Positions 1 through 8,674 of a DNA stretch of 64,000 bases are shown piece after piece (the first letter of the stretch is position 1; the number at the start of each line of letters is the position of its first letter). The notes beneath the pieces were generated by a model. That model saw only the letters and a list, made by a program, of their open reading frames with translations, had not been told where the DNA came from and made no database searches. The translations under genes were made by a program, and so were the position numbers. The DNA is from Stenotrophomonas humi (lineage in GTDB: Bacteria > Pseudomonadota > Gammaproteobacteria > Xanthomonadales > Xanthomonadaceae). The stretch covers positions 124,001 through 188,000 of the forward strand of contig NZ_LDJI01000012.1 of NCBI RefSeq assembly GCF_001431415.1. The letters are read 5' to 3'.

Positions 1-570
1 TCCAATTCGGCCTTCTTCAACAACGGCCGCGCGATCTCCGACCTGCGTGGTGCGGTGACACGACTCGGGCTTTCCACCCTGCGTGACCTGGTGCTTGCCA
101 GCGAGGTGTTCGCCCTGCCCGGCATGTCCGGCAGCGAGCGCAACGCCCTGCAGTCGCGTGCGTTGATGGCTTCGCAGCTCGCAGCGAAGATGTTGCCGGC
201 GTCCAGTGCCGAACTAGGCGCTACTGCCGCACTGCTGGCCGACATCGGCCTGTTGCTGGCAGGTGTGCGCGACGAACGCCTGCCGCTTGAATCCGGCGAC
301 GAGCGCCCCGGCCATGCCGAAGCCGGCGCGTATCTGCTGGGCCTGTGGGGCCTGCCGATGCCGATCATCGAGGCGGTGGCCTTCCACCTGCAACCGCAGC
401 GTTCCAACGTGCGCAGCTTCTGGGTGGCCGGTGCGGTGCATGTGGCCTGCGCATTGGCCGCCGGGCACGAGGTCAACGAAGACTACCTGGCGCGCGTCGG
501 GGTGCTGCCCAAGCTGGCACAGTGGCGCGAACTGGCCGATGAGATGATGGGCATCAGCGTCGAGGCATGA
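1..570 (+). CDS. HDOD-domain signalling protein, 3' part (5' end outside window)
   Basis: The reading frame is open from base 1 and stops at 568-570, giving 189 residues of a protein that begins upstream. The first visible residues (SNSAFFNNGRAISDL, then AVTRLGLSTLRDLVLASEVF) match the central helices of an HDOD domain, a non-enzymatic relative of the HD phosphohydrolase fold that usually sits behind a receiver or other signalling domain. The segment LLADIGLLLAG and later GHAEAGAYLLGLWGLPMPIIEAVAFH fits the rest of that domain. Xanthomonads carry several response regulators with a C-terminal HDOD domain, so an upstream receiver is likely, but this is inference because the N-terminus is not in the window. 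A strong terminator follows within 30 bases. Confidence 0.8.
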   Translation, partial: SNSAFFNNGRAISDLRGAVTRLGLSTLRDLVLASEVFALPGMSGSERNALQSRALMASQLAAKMLPASSAELGATAALLADIGLLLAGVRDERLPLESGDERPGHAEAGAYLLGLWGLPMPIIEAVAFHLQPQRSNVRSFWVAGAVHVACALAAGHEVNEDYLARVGVLPKLAQWRELADEMMGISVEA

Positions 571-600
571 AACCCGACGACATGCAGCGATGCAGATCGA

Positions 601-628
601 CGGCCGCCTGGTGCGGCCGTTTTTTTTT
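601..628 (+). terminator. Rho-independent terminator after the HDOD gene
   Basis: CGGCCGC (601-607) pairs with GCGGCCG (613-619) across a five-base loop and is followed directly by nine T residues (620-628). It lies 30 bases after the HDOD stop codon. Confidence 0.9.
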
Positions 629-770
629 GCCGGACGCTCCCGCGCTGCATGGATGGGGCCTTGATATCGATTGCAGTCATGCCGTGCTGAGGGAGCACCC
701 ACGAGGGAAGCCCGGCAGGCATGCGCGGGCACCCCGCGCAATCGCCTGATCGTCGTTCAAACAATGCGCC

Positions 771-804
771 AAAGAAAAAGGGTGGGCCCGAAGGCCCACC
801 CTTT
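771..804 (-). terminator. Rho-independent terminator of the TonB-receptor gene
   Basis: A 12-bp stem (777-788 with 793-804, loop CGAA) lies just beyond the stop of the minus-strand TonB receptor. Read on the minus strand it is followed by a T-rich run (TTTTTCTTT, complement of 771-779). Confidence 0.85.
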
Positions 805-830
805 GTCGTGTCGCACAGAACTTCGATGGA

Positions 831-3701
831 TCAGAAGCGCTGGTTGTACTGAATGAACAGGAAGCGGTCGTAGTCGAGCATCGGATCGATCTGCGAGGCG
901 CTGCTGTTGCTCACCGAGTAGGTGATCGGCGGCTGCTTGTCGAACACGTTACGTGCGCCGATGGTCACGCTGCCGTCCCACGGAGCCTGCCAGGTGACAG
1001 ATACGTCGTGGTAAACGATCGCACCCTTCTTGTTGGCACCTTCGCCACCACCCCAGCCACCGTTCGGCGTCTGGTAGTTCGGCTCGTTGCACTCAATGCC
1101 TTCGTCGTAGCAATAGTCACGGAAGCCGCCGTAGTAGCGCATGCCCCAGTTAGCCGACAACGTATCCTTGGCCCAGTTCAGGCCGAGGGTTGCACGCACG
1201 CGCGGGAAGTTCCAATAGCCGGCGTAGTTGTCCCACTCCGCACCCTTGGTCGACTGCTGACGGTACGCGCTCAGGTAGTTGGCATCCAGGTTGACACCGA
1301 AGGTGCCCACGGCGGTTTCCGGCAGGCGGTAACGGACACCGAAGTTGTAGCCTTCGGTTTCCAGCGAGCCCAGGTTGGCGTTACCGCGGCTCAGGCTGGT
1401 GACCTGACCGGTGGTTGCATCACGGCTGTACTGGTCACAGAACTGCGCAACGCCGTTCTGGTAGCACTGGCCCAACACGTAGTTGGCCGACACGGCGGTG
1501 ATCACGTTATCAACCGTGATCTTGTACCAGTCCAGCGAAACGTCCAGACCCGGCACGTAGCTCGGGCTGTACACCAGACCCACGGTGCGGGTCTTGCTGG
1601 TTTCCGGCTGCAGCTGGTCGTTGCCCACGCCCGACTGGAACGCAGCATTGGCCTGCGTGTCACGTGCGGTGACCGGCTTGCCGGCGGCATCGGTCTGGCG
1701 GTAGGTCGAAGCCAGGCCTTCGGACTGGCAACGCGCGGCAACGCCGGCATCGCTCAGCATGCCGAACTGTGCATCGCACGGATCGGTGAAGCGGTCGAAG
1801 GTCTGCGAGCCACCACCGAAGGTGTCGTCCATGGTCGGGGCACGGAAGCCTTCGCCATAGGTACCACGCACCAGCAGGTCTTCAATCGGACGCCAGGTCA
1901 GGCTGAACTTGCTGTTGATGGTGTCGCCGAACTTGTCGAAGTCCGAGTAGCGGCTGGCGATATCCAGCGACAGCTCCTTGGCACCCGGCAGATCGCGCAG
2001 CAGCGGGATCATGAACTCCAGGTAGAACTCATTGGCCTTGTACTTGCCCGAAGCGGCGCCAGCAGCCAGGTCGGTGGTGTAACCGGCGGCGGACAGTGCA
2101 TCCGGGTGGTCGTAGCCGCTGACTTCGCGGTGCTCGTAACCAGCAGCGAAGGCCAGCTCACCAGCGTCGCCCGGCATGTCGAACAGACCACCGGTGATGT
2201 TGGCGAAGTACTGCTTGCTCTTGCTCTGCGAGGTCGCATTGAGCAGGGTATTGATGTACTTCAGTGCTTCCGGGGTAGCAGCGGTAGCGCCGCCCAGGAC
2301 GTCAAACGGGGTGCACTGGCCCAGCGCTGCATTGGTGCCCAATGCAATCGGCTTGGCCAGCGAACCGCACTGCGCCACACCTGCGCTGTTGATGAACGAC
2401 GGGCCCAGGGCCTTCTGCAGTGCCAGCAGGTTGATGTTGCCGCTGCTGGTTTCGGTCACGTCGTACTGGTTGTAGTTCAGGCCCACATCCCAGTCGAACG
2501 GACGGTCGTTGAAATCGAAGGTGCCTTCCAACGCTGCGTCGAAGTGGAACGACTTGACGTTGTTCTCGCTGATGCGCGGCAGCTCGAAAATACGACGGCC
2601 CCAGCTGGTGATATCAGCACCGACCGGGTTGTAGATGCTGTCCTTGCTCAGGGCAACCGGGAAGTTCTTCTGCGAAGTACCGGTCAACGGGTAGCCAGCG
2701 ACCTGACGCTTGGAGTCGCGCTCGGAGTACATCACGGTCGACTTCAAACGCATGTTGTCGTTGATGTCGTAGGTACCAGCGGCAAAGACCGACTTGTTCT
2801 CCGAACCCTGGTTCAACATCATCTGCTCAGTGGCGTTGTAATAATCATCGCCATTGATCTCGTGGTAGTTGTTCGGATCGCTGGAATCAGCGCCGACGCC
2901 ACCCGGATGGTTGATGACCATCACCTTGCCGGTGACCGGATCGGTGTAACGACCCCACTGGCCGGCCGGGCTCAGGCCGTCTTCCGCGTGGCGCGGGCCA
3001 TAGGTGTAGCGGGTCAGTTCACGGTCCTTTGCCCACACCGGATCTTCCTTGGTGTAGGAAGCGCCCAGCATGATCGACGAACGCTCACCAACTGCGCCCA
3101 GGGTCAGGTTGTACTGGGTCTTGGCACCGTCGCCGTCGCTGTTCTGGCCGTAATAGACCGAAGCTTCAGCGCCGTCGAAATCCTTGCGCAGGATGATGTT
3201 GATCACGCCGGCAATCGCGTCGGAGCCGTAGATGGCGGAGGCGCCGTCCTTCAGCACTTCGATACGCTCGATCAGCGAGCTCGGGATGGTCGACATATCG
3301 GTGAAGCCAGCCAGGCTGGAGCTCCAACGCTTGCCGTTGACCAGCACCAGGGTGCGCATTTCACCCAGGTTGTACAGGTTTGCGTACTGGCCACCCTGCT
3401 CCGGGTTGGATGCCAGCACGGCAGCCTTGGAGAAGGTCTGGGTGCCCGACACGGTCAGGTTCTGCAGGATGTCGCCAACGCTGACCAGGCCCGAACGCTT
3501 GATGTCCTCGGAGGACACCGTGAAGATCGGCTGAGCGGTTTCGACGTCCACAGAGCGGATGCGCGAACCGGTAACTTCCAGACGATCAAGAGTGGTGGCA
3601 CCGGCAGCGGCGTCCTGCGCCGAAGCGAAAGCCGGCGTCAGCGCCAGCGCGATGCCTGCCGGCAGCAAGCCCAGCCGCACAGCGGGAGTACGAAAATTCA
3701 T
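831..3701 (-). CDS. TonB-dependent outer-membrane receptor
   Basis: The product of about 956 residues is an outer-membrane beta-barrel that takes up a ligand using TonB energy. A signal peptide with a cleavage site near AFASAQ is followed by the plug domain (about residues 45-165, with VTGSRIRSVDVETAQPIF and KDGASAIYGSDAIAGVINI), a long barrel, and the usual terminal aromatic residue (QYNQRF). I chose the ATG at 3701 over the upstream in-frame TTG at 3704 because GGAGAG lies just before it. An AraC regulator ends 51 bases upstream on the same strand, and a membrane-linked winged-helix regulator precedes that, so uptake is probably locally controlled. The ligand cannot be read from the sequence. 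The Gly/Asn-rich extracellular loops and plug type are common in the large xanthomonad receptor families. Confidence 0.93.
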   Translation of the reverse strand: MNFRTPAVRLGLLPAGIALALTPAFASAQDAAAGATTLDRLEVTGSRIRSVDVETAQPIFTVSSEDIKRSGLVSVGDILQNLTVSGTQTFSKAAVLASNPEQGGQYANLYNLGEMRTLVLVNGKRWSSSLAGFTDMSTIPSSLIERIEVLKDGASAIYGSDAIAGVINIILRKDFDGAEASVYYGQNSDGDGAKTQYNLTLGAVGERSSIMLGASYTKEDPVWAKDRELTRYTYGPRHAEDGLSPAGQWGRYTDPVTGKVMVINHPGGVGADSSDPNNYHEINGDDYYNATEQMMLNQGSENKSVFAAGTYDINDNMRLKSTVMYSERDSKRQVAGYPLTGTSQKNFPVALSKDSIYNPVGADITSWGRRIFELPRISENNVKSFHFDAALEGTFDFNDRPFDWDVGLNYNQYDVTETSSGNINLLALQKALGPSFINSAGVAQCGSLAKPIALGTNAALGQCTPFDVLGGATAATPEALKYINTLLNATSQSKSKQYFANITGGLFDMPGDAGELAFAAGYEHREVSGYDHPDALSAAGYTTDLAAGAASGKYKANEFYLEFMIPLLRDLPGAKELSLDIASRYSDFDKFGDTINSKFSLTWRPIEDLLVRGTYGEGFRAPTMDDTFGGGSQTFDRFTDPCDAQFGMLSDAGVAARCQSEGLASTYRQTDAAGKPVTARDTQANAAFQSGVGNDQLQPETSKTRTVGLVYSPSYVPGLDVSLDWYKITVDNVITAVSANYVLGQCYQNGVAQFCDQYSRDATTGQVTSLSRGNANLGSLETEGYNFGVRYRLPETAVGTFGVNLDANYLSAYRQQSTKGAEWDNYAGYWNFPRVRATLGLNWAKDTLSANWGMRYYGGFRDYCYDEGIECNEPNYQTPNGGWGGGEGANKKGAIVYHDVSVTWQAPWDGSVTIGARNVFDKQPPITYSVSNSSASQIDPMLDYDRFLFIQYNQRF

Positions 3702-3726
3702 CAATCTCTCCGATTACGTTAGTGGT

Positions 3727-3754
3727 GTGTTAAACACCCCTGAACGTTACGTTC
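3727..3754. promoter_or_regulatory. Two short palindromes upstream of the TonB receptor
   Basis: GTGTT-A-AACAC (3727-3737) and GAACGT-T-ACGTTC (3742-3754) lie in the 51-base gap between the AraC gene and the receptor. They are candidate operators of the receptor promoter. The assignment to the AraC protein is inference from position only. Confidence 0.35.
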
Positions 3755-4646
3755 ACGCAGCCTCGTTTGTTTTGCGCGAACCGCCCTTAAACTTTGCCGA
3801 ATCTGGCTTCAGCATCTCGGGCATGTCGCGATAACGCGTTGCCGATGTACCAAAGCGGGCGCGGAATGCACGCGCAAAGCTGCAACAGTTGTCAAAGCCG
3901 CTGGCAGATGCCACTTCGCCGATCATCATGTCGGTATCGCGCAACAGCATCGCCGCACGTTCCAGGCGCAGGCGCGCGGACAGCGACTGCGGGCTTTCTT
4001 CATACAGGCTCTGGAACGTCTTGGACAAGTACCAGCTGGAGAAGTTGGTCAGTTCCGCCAGTTCACCGATGCGTACCACGCGGTGGCTGTTGCCTTCCAG
4101 GTACATGCGCGCACGTTGCATGCGGCCAAACACCTGGCGCTTGCGCATGCGCGATCGGCCTGGGCAACGCTGCACGGTGCCGGACAATTCACGTTGCAAC
4201 GATGCCAGGTGCAACAACAACGGCCGCAGCTGATGCACGCTGCTGCCCGGATCCTGGGCCTCACGCCACAGACGCAGGGCCATGCGGGCCTCGGCCAGGC
4301 TCATCCGGCCACGCCCGGTGTAGACACTGCAGTCGGCCACGGTGCCGAGCATGCGCAACGCATCGGCATCCAGGCTCACGCCGATACAGATGCCATCGCG
4401 ACCGGCCTGGATCAACGGGCGGGATTCCTTCTCGAAGGCAATCCACTCGCGCTGGCGCAAACGGAACTTGCCTTCCTTCGATTCCACCCAGGTGGTGCCA
4501 CGCAACTGCAGCCATACCGTGAACACCGTGCCCGATGTCTGCAGGCTGCCCAGGCGGGCAACCCCCACGCAGCACGGACGGGGACCGTCCTCTGCCTTCT
4601 CGAACGAAACCGATTGCCCCCGATCCACCCAGGAAACCTGTCGCAT
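3753..4646 (-). CDS. AraC-family transcriptional regulator
   Basis: The product has about 297 residues. Its last 100 carry the double helix-turn-helix of the AraC/XylS family (RIGELAELTNFSSWYLSKTFQSLY, then IGEVASASGFDNCCSFARAFRARFG and the closing FGTSATRYR). The N-terminal 180 residues would be the effector domain; I do not recognise its ligand. The ATG at 4646 is preferred because the longer frame starts with TTG at 4670. The gene lies between a winged-helix/propeller regulator (115 bases upstream) and a TonB receptor (51 bases downstream), all on the minus strand, so it is a likely local activator of the receptor gene. A basic Arg-rich linker (CPGRSRMRKRQVFGRM) precedes the HTH. Confidence 0.88.
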   Translation of the reverse strand: MRQVSWVDRGQSVSFEKAEDGPRPCCVGVARLGSLQTSGTVFTVWLQLRGTTWVESKEGKFRLRQREWIAFEKESRPLIQAGRDGICIGVSLDADALRMLGTVADCSVYTGRGRMSLAEARMALRLWREAQDPGSSVHQLRPLLLHLASLQRELSGTVQRCPGRSRMRKRQVFGRMQRARMYLEGNSHRVVRIGELAELTNFSSWYLSKTFQSLYEESPQSLSARLRLERAAMLLRDTDMMIGEVASASGFDNCCSFARAFRARFGTSATRYRDMPEMLKPDSAKFKGGSRKTNEAA

Positions 4647-4760
4647 GCTGCACCATCTCTTTGCCTTCAATGGGCGATGGTTTTGCCAAGTCTGGCCGGC
4701 AGCGTCAGGAAGATCCTGCGAGATTGCTCCGAAAGATTCCGGAAGCCTCTTACGAAAGAA

Positions 4761-7067
4761 CTACGAAAGCGGTTTTTCCAGCCACGGCAACCACTTGCCG
4801 ACGCCAAGCACGCTTCGCGGCGCGCGCTTGGGCACTCGCATCACGCCAATGTCGGCACCTTCAGCAATGCCCAGGGCGATGAATGCGGCGCTGCCGTCGG
4901 GCGCCAGGCTCATGCCATTGCCGGAACTGAACTTGTCCGTATCCAGGCATCGGCTGGCACCGTCCCCGACAATCACACTGAACTGGCTGGCGCAGCCGGC
5001 GCCGATACTCATGTATCCGACCGTACCGTTGCCGGTCACCGCCCAGGTGCGGTAACGCCAGCGCGTCGGCACTTCCTTGTTCACCGGCAGGATGCTGCCC
5101 GCTGCCAGATCCGGCTTGACCTGCCACAAACCGCTGCTGCCAAGCCGCGTGAACAGGACACGATCGCCGGCACGGTCCAACCGCGCCTGCGAAACCCCCT
5201 CCAACGAGGCCAAACGCTTCCATGGCGTCTGCGTGCGGTCGAACAATGTCAGCGACATCCGTTCCTCATCGCCACGCTCGACAACCAGCAGCGTTCCTGG
5301 CGTCCCCCCATAGATCGCCTGCAGCGGTTCGCGCACCGGCACAGCCAGCTTCTTCCAGCGCCCGTCCTCCGGCATCACTTCATAGATGCCGGGCAATCCA
5401 TCGGCGTCGCGCCCGCTTACCAGCAGACTTCGAGCATCGCCAGACCAATCCATCGGCTGCCGCGCTTCCGGGCGCAGCCCCTCCACCACACGCAACGAAT
5501 CAGGCTCGGCCAACCGCCCCCACCACAACGCGAAGGTGCCGGATCTGTCCGACGTGAAGGCAAGCTGGCTGCCATCCGGAGATACCATCGGCTGTGAATC
5601 ACGCCCGGAGGAAGCAAACAAGCGCACGCGCTGGCCAGCACCTTCCTTCAACGGAACCCGGAACAGACCGAACTGCGGCCGGTCACGCATGAAAGCCAGA
5701 TTGCCACCATGGCGTGACACCGTCGGGTTGCGTGCATCGTCCACGCCCATGTCACGCAGGGTCCGTGTGGCGACATCCAGGCGATACAGGCGCGATTCGC
5801 TGTCCACCCGTCGGCCGAACACGATCTCATCCGAATGCAGCCAGCTCCAGCCACGGATCTCGGCGGCATCGTTGGTCAGCCACTTGGCGTTGCCGCCGTC
5901 GGCGTCCATCACCCACAGATCGCCTACCTGCGGATTGCGGACAAAACCGATCCTGCTGCCGTCAGGCGAATACTGCGGCGCGTAGTCAGAATCATCGGCT
6001 CCCATTTCGTATGACAACGATGACCAACGCCCGGAGGCCAGCTCCAGTGTGCGGATACCGCGGCTGGCATAGGCACCGGTCATCGAGCCAAACAGCAGGC
6101 TGCGGCCATCTGTCGACCAACTGAAACTGAGCATGTCGGTGCCATCGCAGCGCGTTGCGCGACGCGCATCACCACCGGTGGCCGACACCAGCAACACCTC
6201 GCAGCCGGCATGCGGCAGGAAGCGTGCAAACGCGATCTGACGTCCGTCCGGTGACCACACCGGGAAACGGTCAGATGCATCGGCCGGCGTAGCAACCAGC
6301 GCAACCGGCGGGGTGCTGCCGGTGCTCTGTATCCACAAGGTGGAACGCCCTTCCGCCTCTTTGGCAAACACCACCAGCGCGCCATCAGGCGACAACGTGG
6401 GGTTGGTCTCGAACGCCGCATTGGACGTGATCAGTCGATAGGGCCGCGCGGGGCTGCCCACCACCCGGGTTCCACTGGCATCCACTTCGTCCGTCGGTGC
6501 CTCCGGCGACATGCGGCCCCATAACAGCCATGCCATCACCACCGTGCTGGTCAACAACACCAGGCCGACGGCCAGCAGTACGTGGCGGCGCAGCCGGCGA
6601 CGCAGCTCGCGGGCGGGCTTGGTTGAAATTGTCGATGCCGCGTCGCTGCGCGGCGCAGCTTCCGCAGCAATTTCGCTCCCTTCCATCGTGGCACCGGTGG
6701 TGTCCACGTCATCCCACACCACCGGCGCCAACAACCGATAACCGGTCTTGGCGATGGTCTCAATATAAGGGGTGCTGTCATCACCTCCGTCGGCCGCTGC
6801 GAATACCTTGCGCAGCTGGGTTACCGCCTGGGTGAGTACGTCGTTGGTCGGCATGGTGTCCGGCCACACATCGGCAAACAACTCATCGCGCGTTACTACC
6901 TGACCCGCACGCCGCGCAAGCGCAAGCAACACACCCAGGCTCTTCGGGGTCAGCCGCTGCACTTTGCGTGCGTTGGGGCCATGCACCTCACGAGAGGAAA
7001 GCAGTACCACGCATGCGCCGATATTGAGCCGATCAGCTTCCGGCTTCGAGTTGTCGACTGTCTGCAT
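4761..7067 (-). CDS. Membrane-anchored winged-helix regulator with beta-propeller sensor domain
   Basis: About 768 residues in three parts. Residues 1-115 form an OmpR/PhoB-type winged helix (LTPKSLGVLLALARRAGQ, then TRDELFADVWPD, ending YIETIAKTGYRLLAPV). One transmembrane helix follows near residues 165-185 (VLLAVGLVLLTSTVVMAWLLW). The remaining 550 residues are predicted periplasmic, with PD40/TolB-like propeller blades (FETNPTLSPDGALVVFAKE, FPVWSPDGRQIAFARF, YAPQYSPDGSRIGFVRN). This is the CadC/ToxR architecture: DNA binding in the cytoplasm, sensing in the periplasm, no phosphotransfer. The start is uncertain. ATG at 7067 fits the domain edge; ATG 7115 and TTG 7136 extend it without a clear ribosome site. 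The AraC gene lies 115 bases downstream on the same strand. Confidence 0.85.
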   Translation of the reverse strand: MQTVDNSKPEADRLNIGACVVLLSSREVHGPNARKVQRLTPKSLGVLLALARRAGQVVTRDELFADVWPDTMPTNDVLTQAVTQLRKVFAAADGGDDSTPYIETIAKTGYRLLAPVVWDDVDTTGATMEGSEIAAEAAPRSDAASTISTKPARELRRRLRRHVLLAVGLVLLTSTVVMAWLLWGRMSPEAPTDEVDASGTRVVGSPARPYRLITSNAAFETNPTLSPDGALVVFAKEAEGRSTLWIQSTGSTPPVALVATPADASDRFPVWSPDGRQIAFARFLPHAGCEVLLVSATGGDARRATRCDGTDMLSFSWSTDGRSLLFGSMTGAYASRGIRTLELASGRWSSLSYEMGADDSDYAPQYSPDGSRIGFVRNPQVGDLWVMDADGGNAKWLTNDAAEIRGWSWLHSDEIVFGRRVDSESRLYRLDVATRTLRDMGVDDARNPTVSRHGGNLAFMRDRPQFGLFRVPLKEGAGQRVRLFASSGRDSQPMVSPDGSQLAFTSDRSGTFALWWGRLAEPDSLRVVEGLRPEARQPMDWSGDARSLLVSGRDADGLPGIYEVMPEDGRWKKLAVPVREPLQAIYGGTPGTLLVVERGDEERMSLTLFDRTQTPWKRLASLEGVSQARLDRAGDRVLFTRLGSSGLWQVKPDLAAGSILPVNKEVPTRWRYRTWAVTGNGTVGYMSIGAGCASQFSVIVGDGASRCLDTDKFSSGNGMSLAPDGSAAFIALGIAEGADIGVMRVPKRAPRSVLGVGKWLPWLEKPLS

Positions 7068-7176
7068 TACGATCAGGAAAGAACGCAGGCCAGACACAAC
7101 TCCGGTGTCCAACATGCGAAAAAATAAAGCGCCCAATCGCCAACATCAGCAAAAGTCATCGACGCAAAGAGCAAAT

Positions 7177-7190
7177 GTTCCAACTGGAAC
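7177..7190. promoter_or_regulatory. GTTCCA-AC-TGGAAC palindrome before the 7.2-kb micro-transcript
   Basis: A perfect 6-bp inverted repeat sits just ahead of the proposed small plus-strand unit and about 110 bases upstream of the minus-strand winged-helix gene. It could be an operator for either. A -10-like TATTAC follows at 7194-7199, with no good -35. Confidence 0.3.
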
Positions 7191-7217
7191 GAATATTACT
7201 CTAAGGGAGTTGCCGGT

Positions 7218-7280
7218 GTGCTCACACCGGAAGACATCAGGCTCTCTCTCGCCGACGGAATTCACATAATCGCTGCATGA
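7218..7280 (+). CDS. Possible 20-residue micro-protein
   Basis: A GTG at 7218 stands eight bases after AAGGGAG (7203-7209), a good ribosome binding site, and opens a frame MLTPEDIRLSLADGIHIIAA that stops at 7278-7280, one base before a terminator hairpin. The start codon lies in the upstream hairpin, so folding could hide it. I recognise no family. The ribosome site, stop and terminator in tight order are the only support, and a noncoding RNA is the alternative. Confidence 0.3.
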   Translation: MLTPEDIRLSLADGIHIIAA

Positions 7281-7281
7281 T

Positions 7282-7306
7282 TCGCGCCTTCGGGCGCGAT
7301 TTTTTT
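7282..7306 (+). terminator. Rho-independent terminator with no annotated upstream gene
   Basis: TCGCGCC (7282-7288), loop TTCG, GGCGCGA (7293-7299), then seven T residues (7300-7306). Orientation is plus, whereas the genes on both sides are on the minus strand. Confidence 0.8.
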
Positions 7307-7315
7307 ATCTGGCGT

Positions 7316-7987
7316 TCAGTCTTTCGACGCTTTGTGAATGGTCAAACCCACCAGTCGCGATACCACCAACGCAACATACATAACGCCTGAAAACTGCTCC
7401 AGCATGACCAATGCACGTGCCTGCGGATGCACCGGCACGACATCACTCAGGCCTACCCCTGACAACAAGCTGAAGCTGAGATAAAGCAACTCCATCCAGC
7501 TCCTGAAACTCCCCTCGCTGGCAGCCACAAAACTGCCCGGGTACCACTGTTGACAGACTGAATACGCGAAGGCAAATGCCCACGCCAACAAGGTGAAAGT
7601 AGCCCCTGCAGCAAACAACTCATCGCGGGTGACTTTATGGTCCTGCAGCATGTAGGCCGTCAGACTGCAGGCCGTGTAGAAATACAGCAGGCACTCGAAC
7701 ACCTGCGCCGTTGTCATCAATGACGGCTGATCGAACACCGCACCGGCAACCGAGAAGATCACGGCGGGAACCGCCAGCAGCAAGGCAAGCCAGATCGTCA
7801 ACGGACTGCGCCGCACCACCCATACCGCCAGCCCCAGCACCGCCATGCCGAACGCACCAAACAGCGCGCGGCCGGCCGGTGTGTGCTCCATCGTCGGGTA
7901 AAGCAACACCCCAAGCAGCTGCACGGCCAGCAGCCAGGCAGACGGATGCCGCCGTGCCTGCACGATCCACCTCAAGTGCGACGGCAT
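7316..7987 (-). CDS. Two-transmembrane K+-channel-like membrane protein with altered selectivity filter
   Basis: About 223 residues with several hydrophobic helices (WLLAVQLLGVLLY, LFGAFGMAVLGLAVWVV, IWLALLLAVPAVIFSVAGAVF, LFAAGATFTLLAWAFAFAY). The C-terminal third matches the ion-channel pore module: a pore helix and filter (LLYLSFSLLSGVGLSD) and then the last helix (LVMLEQFSGVMYVALVVSRLVGL). In K+ channels the filter reads TVGYGD; here the equivalent is GVGLSD, so Tyr and the second Gly are replaced and K+ selectivity is doubtful. The ATG at 7987 is chosen because AGGGAGG stands seven bases before it; the upstream ATG at 8011 has no such site. The role is unknown. The neighbour upstream on the same strand is a DUF4136 lipoprotein. 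Confidence 0.75.
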   Translation of the reverse strand: MPSHLRWIVQARRHPSAWLLAVQLLGVLLYPTMEHTPAGRALFGAFGMAVLGLAVWVVRRSPLTIWLALLLAVPAVIFSVAGAVFDQPSLMTTAQVFECLLYFYTACSLTAYMLQDHKVTRDELFAAGATFTLLAWAFAFAYSVCQQWYPGSFVAASEGSFRSWMELLYLSFSLLSGVGLSDVVPVHPQARALVMLEQFSGVMYVALVVSRLVGLTIHKASKD

Positions 7988-8046
7988 GGCTGCGCCTCCC
8001 TGTGCACGCATGACAATAAACAACGTGACTGCATGCGGCCGCCCCT

Positions 8047-8628
8047 TTAGCGGGCGAGGCCCGCCGCACGGTACGGGTACTGGTCGAAGATCGCGGCGAC
8101 CGCCGCATCGATCTGTGCGGCCCGCTTCTCAGGCGTGGCACGGCCCACGGTCCCAACCGCCACACCTTCCCAGACAAGCCGTTTCTGCCGGGCATCCACC
8201 ACATCCACGTTGAGCGTGCCTTCGGTGTACTGGCGCACGTCGGTGCGGTCGCGCCAGTACGGTACGGCCACATAGCTGCGCGCGCGGTAGCTGTAGTAAT
8301 AGTCGTAGTCCACTTCCGGCATCGTGGTGACGCGCGTCTTGTCCTGCAGGTAGGCGTTGAGGTTCACCCACAGGTCCGGATTGGCCTCGTCATACACATA
8401 GCCACGCGCCAGCATCTGCGTGCGTACCGCATCGCGGATCCGGTTGCTGGTGATGGTGGTGTAGCCGTTCTGTTCAAGCGCCAGCGGTGTAAAGAACGAA
8501 AAGCTGCGGTAACGCCCGAACTCGCCGGCCGGATCGGCCTGGCTGCTGACACGCGGGGTACTGGCACAGGCGGCCAGCGCCAGCACCAGCGACAAAGAGA
8601 GCAGGTGGATTATGGATCGAAGCTTCAT
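8047..8628 (-). CDS. DUF4136 family lipoprotein
   Basis: 193 residues. The N-terminus is a lipoprotein signal (LVLALAACAS; lipidated Cys at about residue 22), placing it in the envelope. The rest matches the DUF4136 pattern: an early YRSFSFF strand, then RIRDAVRTQMLARGYVYDEANPDLWVN, a Tyr-rich stretch (EVDYDYYYSYRARSY), and a late DVVDARQKRLVWEG segment before EKRAAQIDAAVAAIFDQYP. Members are envelope proteins of unknown function, often near stress genes. A perfect GTTGAC-N4-GTCAAC dyad is found 47 bases upstream and may control it. The ion-channel-like gene follows 59 bases downstream on the same strand. Confidence 0.85.
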   Translation of the reverse strand: MKLRSIIHLLSLSLVLALAACASTPRVSSQADPAGEFGRYRSFSFFTPLALEQNGYTTITSNRIRDAVRTQMLARGYVYDEANPDLWVNLNAYLQDKTRVTTMPEVDYDYYYSYRARSYVAVPYWRDRTDVRQYTEGTLNVDVVDARQKRLVWEGVAVGTVGRATPEKRAAQIDAAVAAIFDQYPYRAAGLAR

Positions 8629-8674
8629 GACAACCTCCCCAGTTGTGGACGGAAGAACGCTAGCACGCCCTGCC

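Larger units (their letters stand above)
7203..7306 (+). ncRNA. Candidate small RNA or micro-gene transcript
   Basis: The stretch between two minus-strand genes carries a plus-strand Rho-independent terminator although no plus-strand gene ends there. Upstream of it lies a second hairpin (CCGGTG 7213-7218 with CACCGG 7225-7230, loop TGCTCA). A structured RNA of roughly 100 nt ending in a T7 tract is the form of an Hfq-type small RNA. It also contains AAGGGAG and a 20-codon frame (separate entry), so it may instead be a messenger for a very small protein. The 5' end is not defined by a strong promoter. Confidence 0.4.

Noticed and set aside
1008..3722. 904-codon plus-strand frame opposite the TonB receptor
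   Set aside because: It is the antisense shadow of a high-GC gene: no domain, no ribosome site, and the minus strand encodes a complete receptor.
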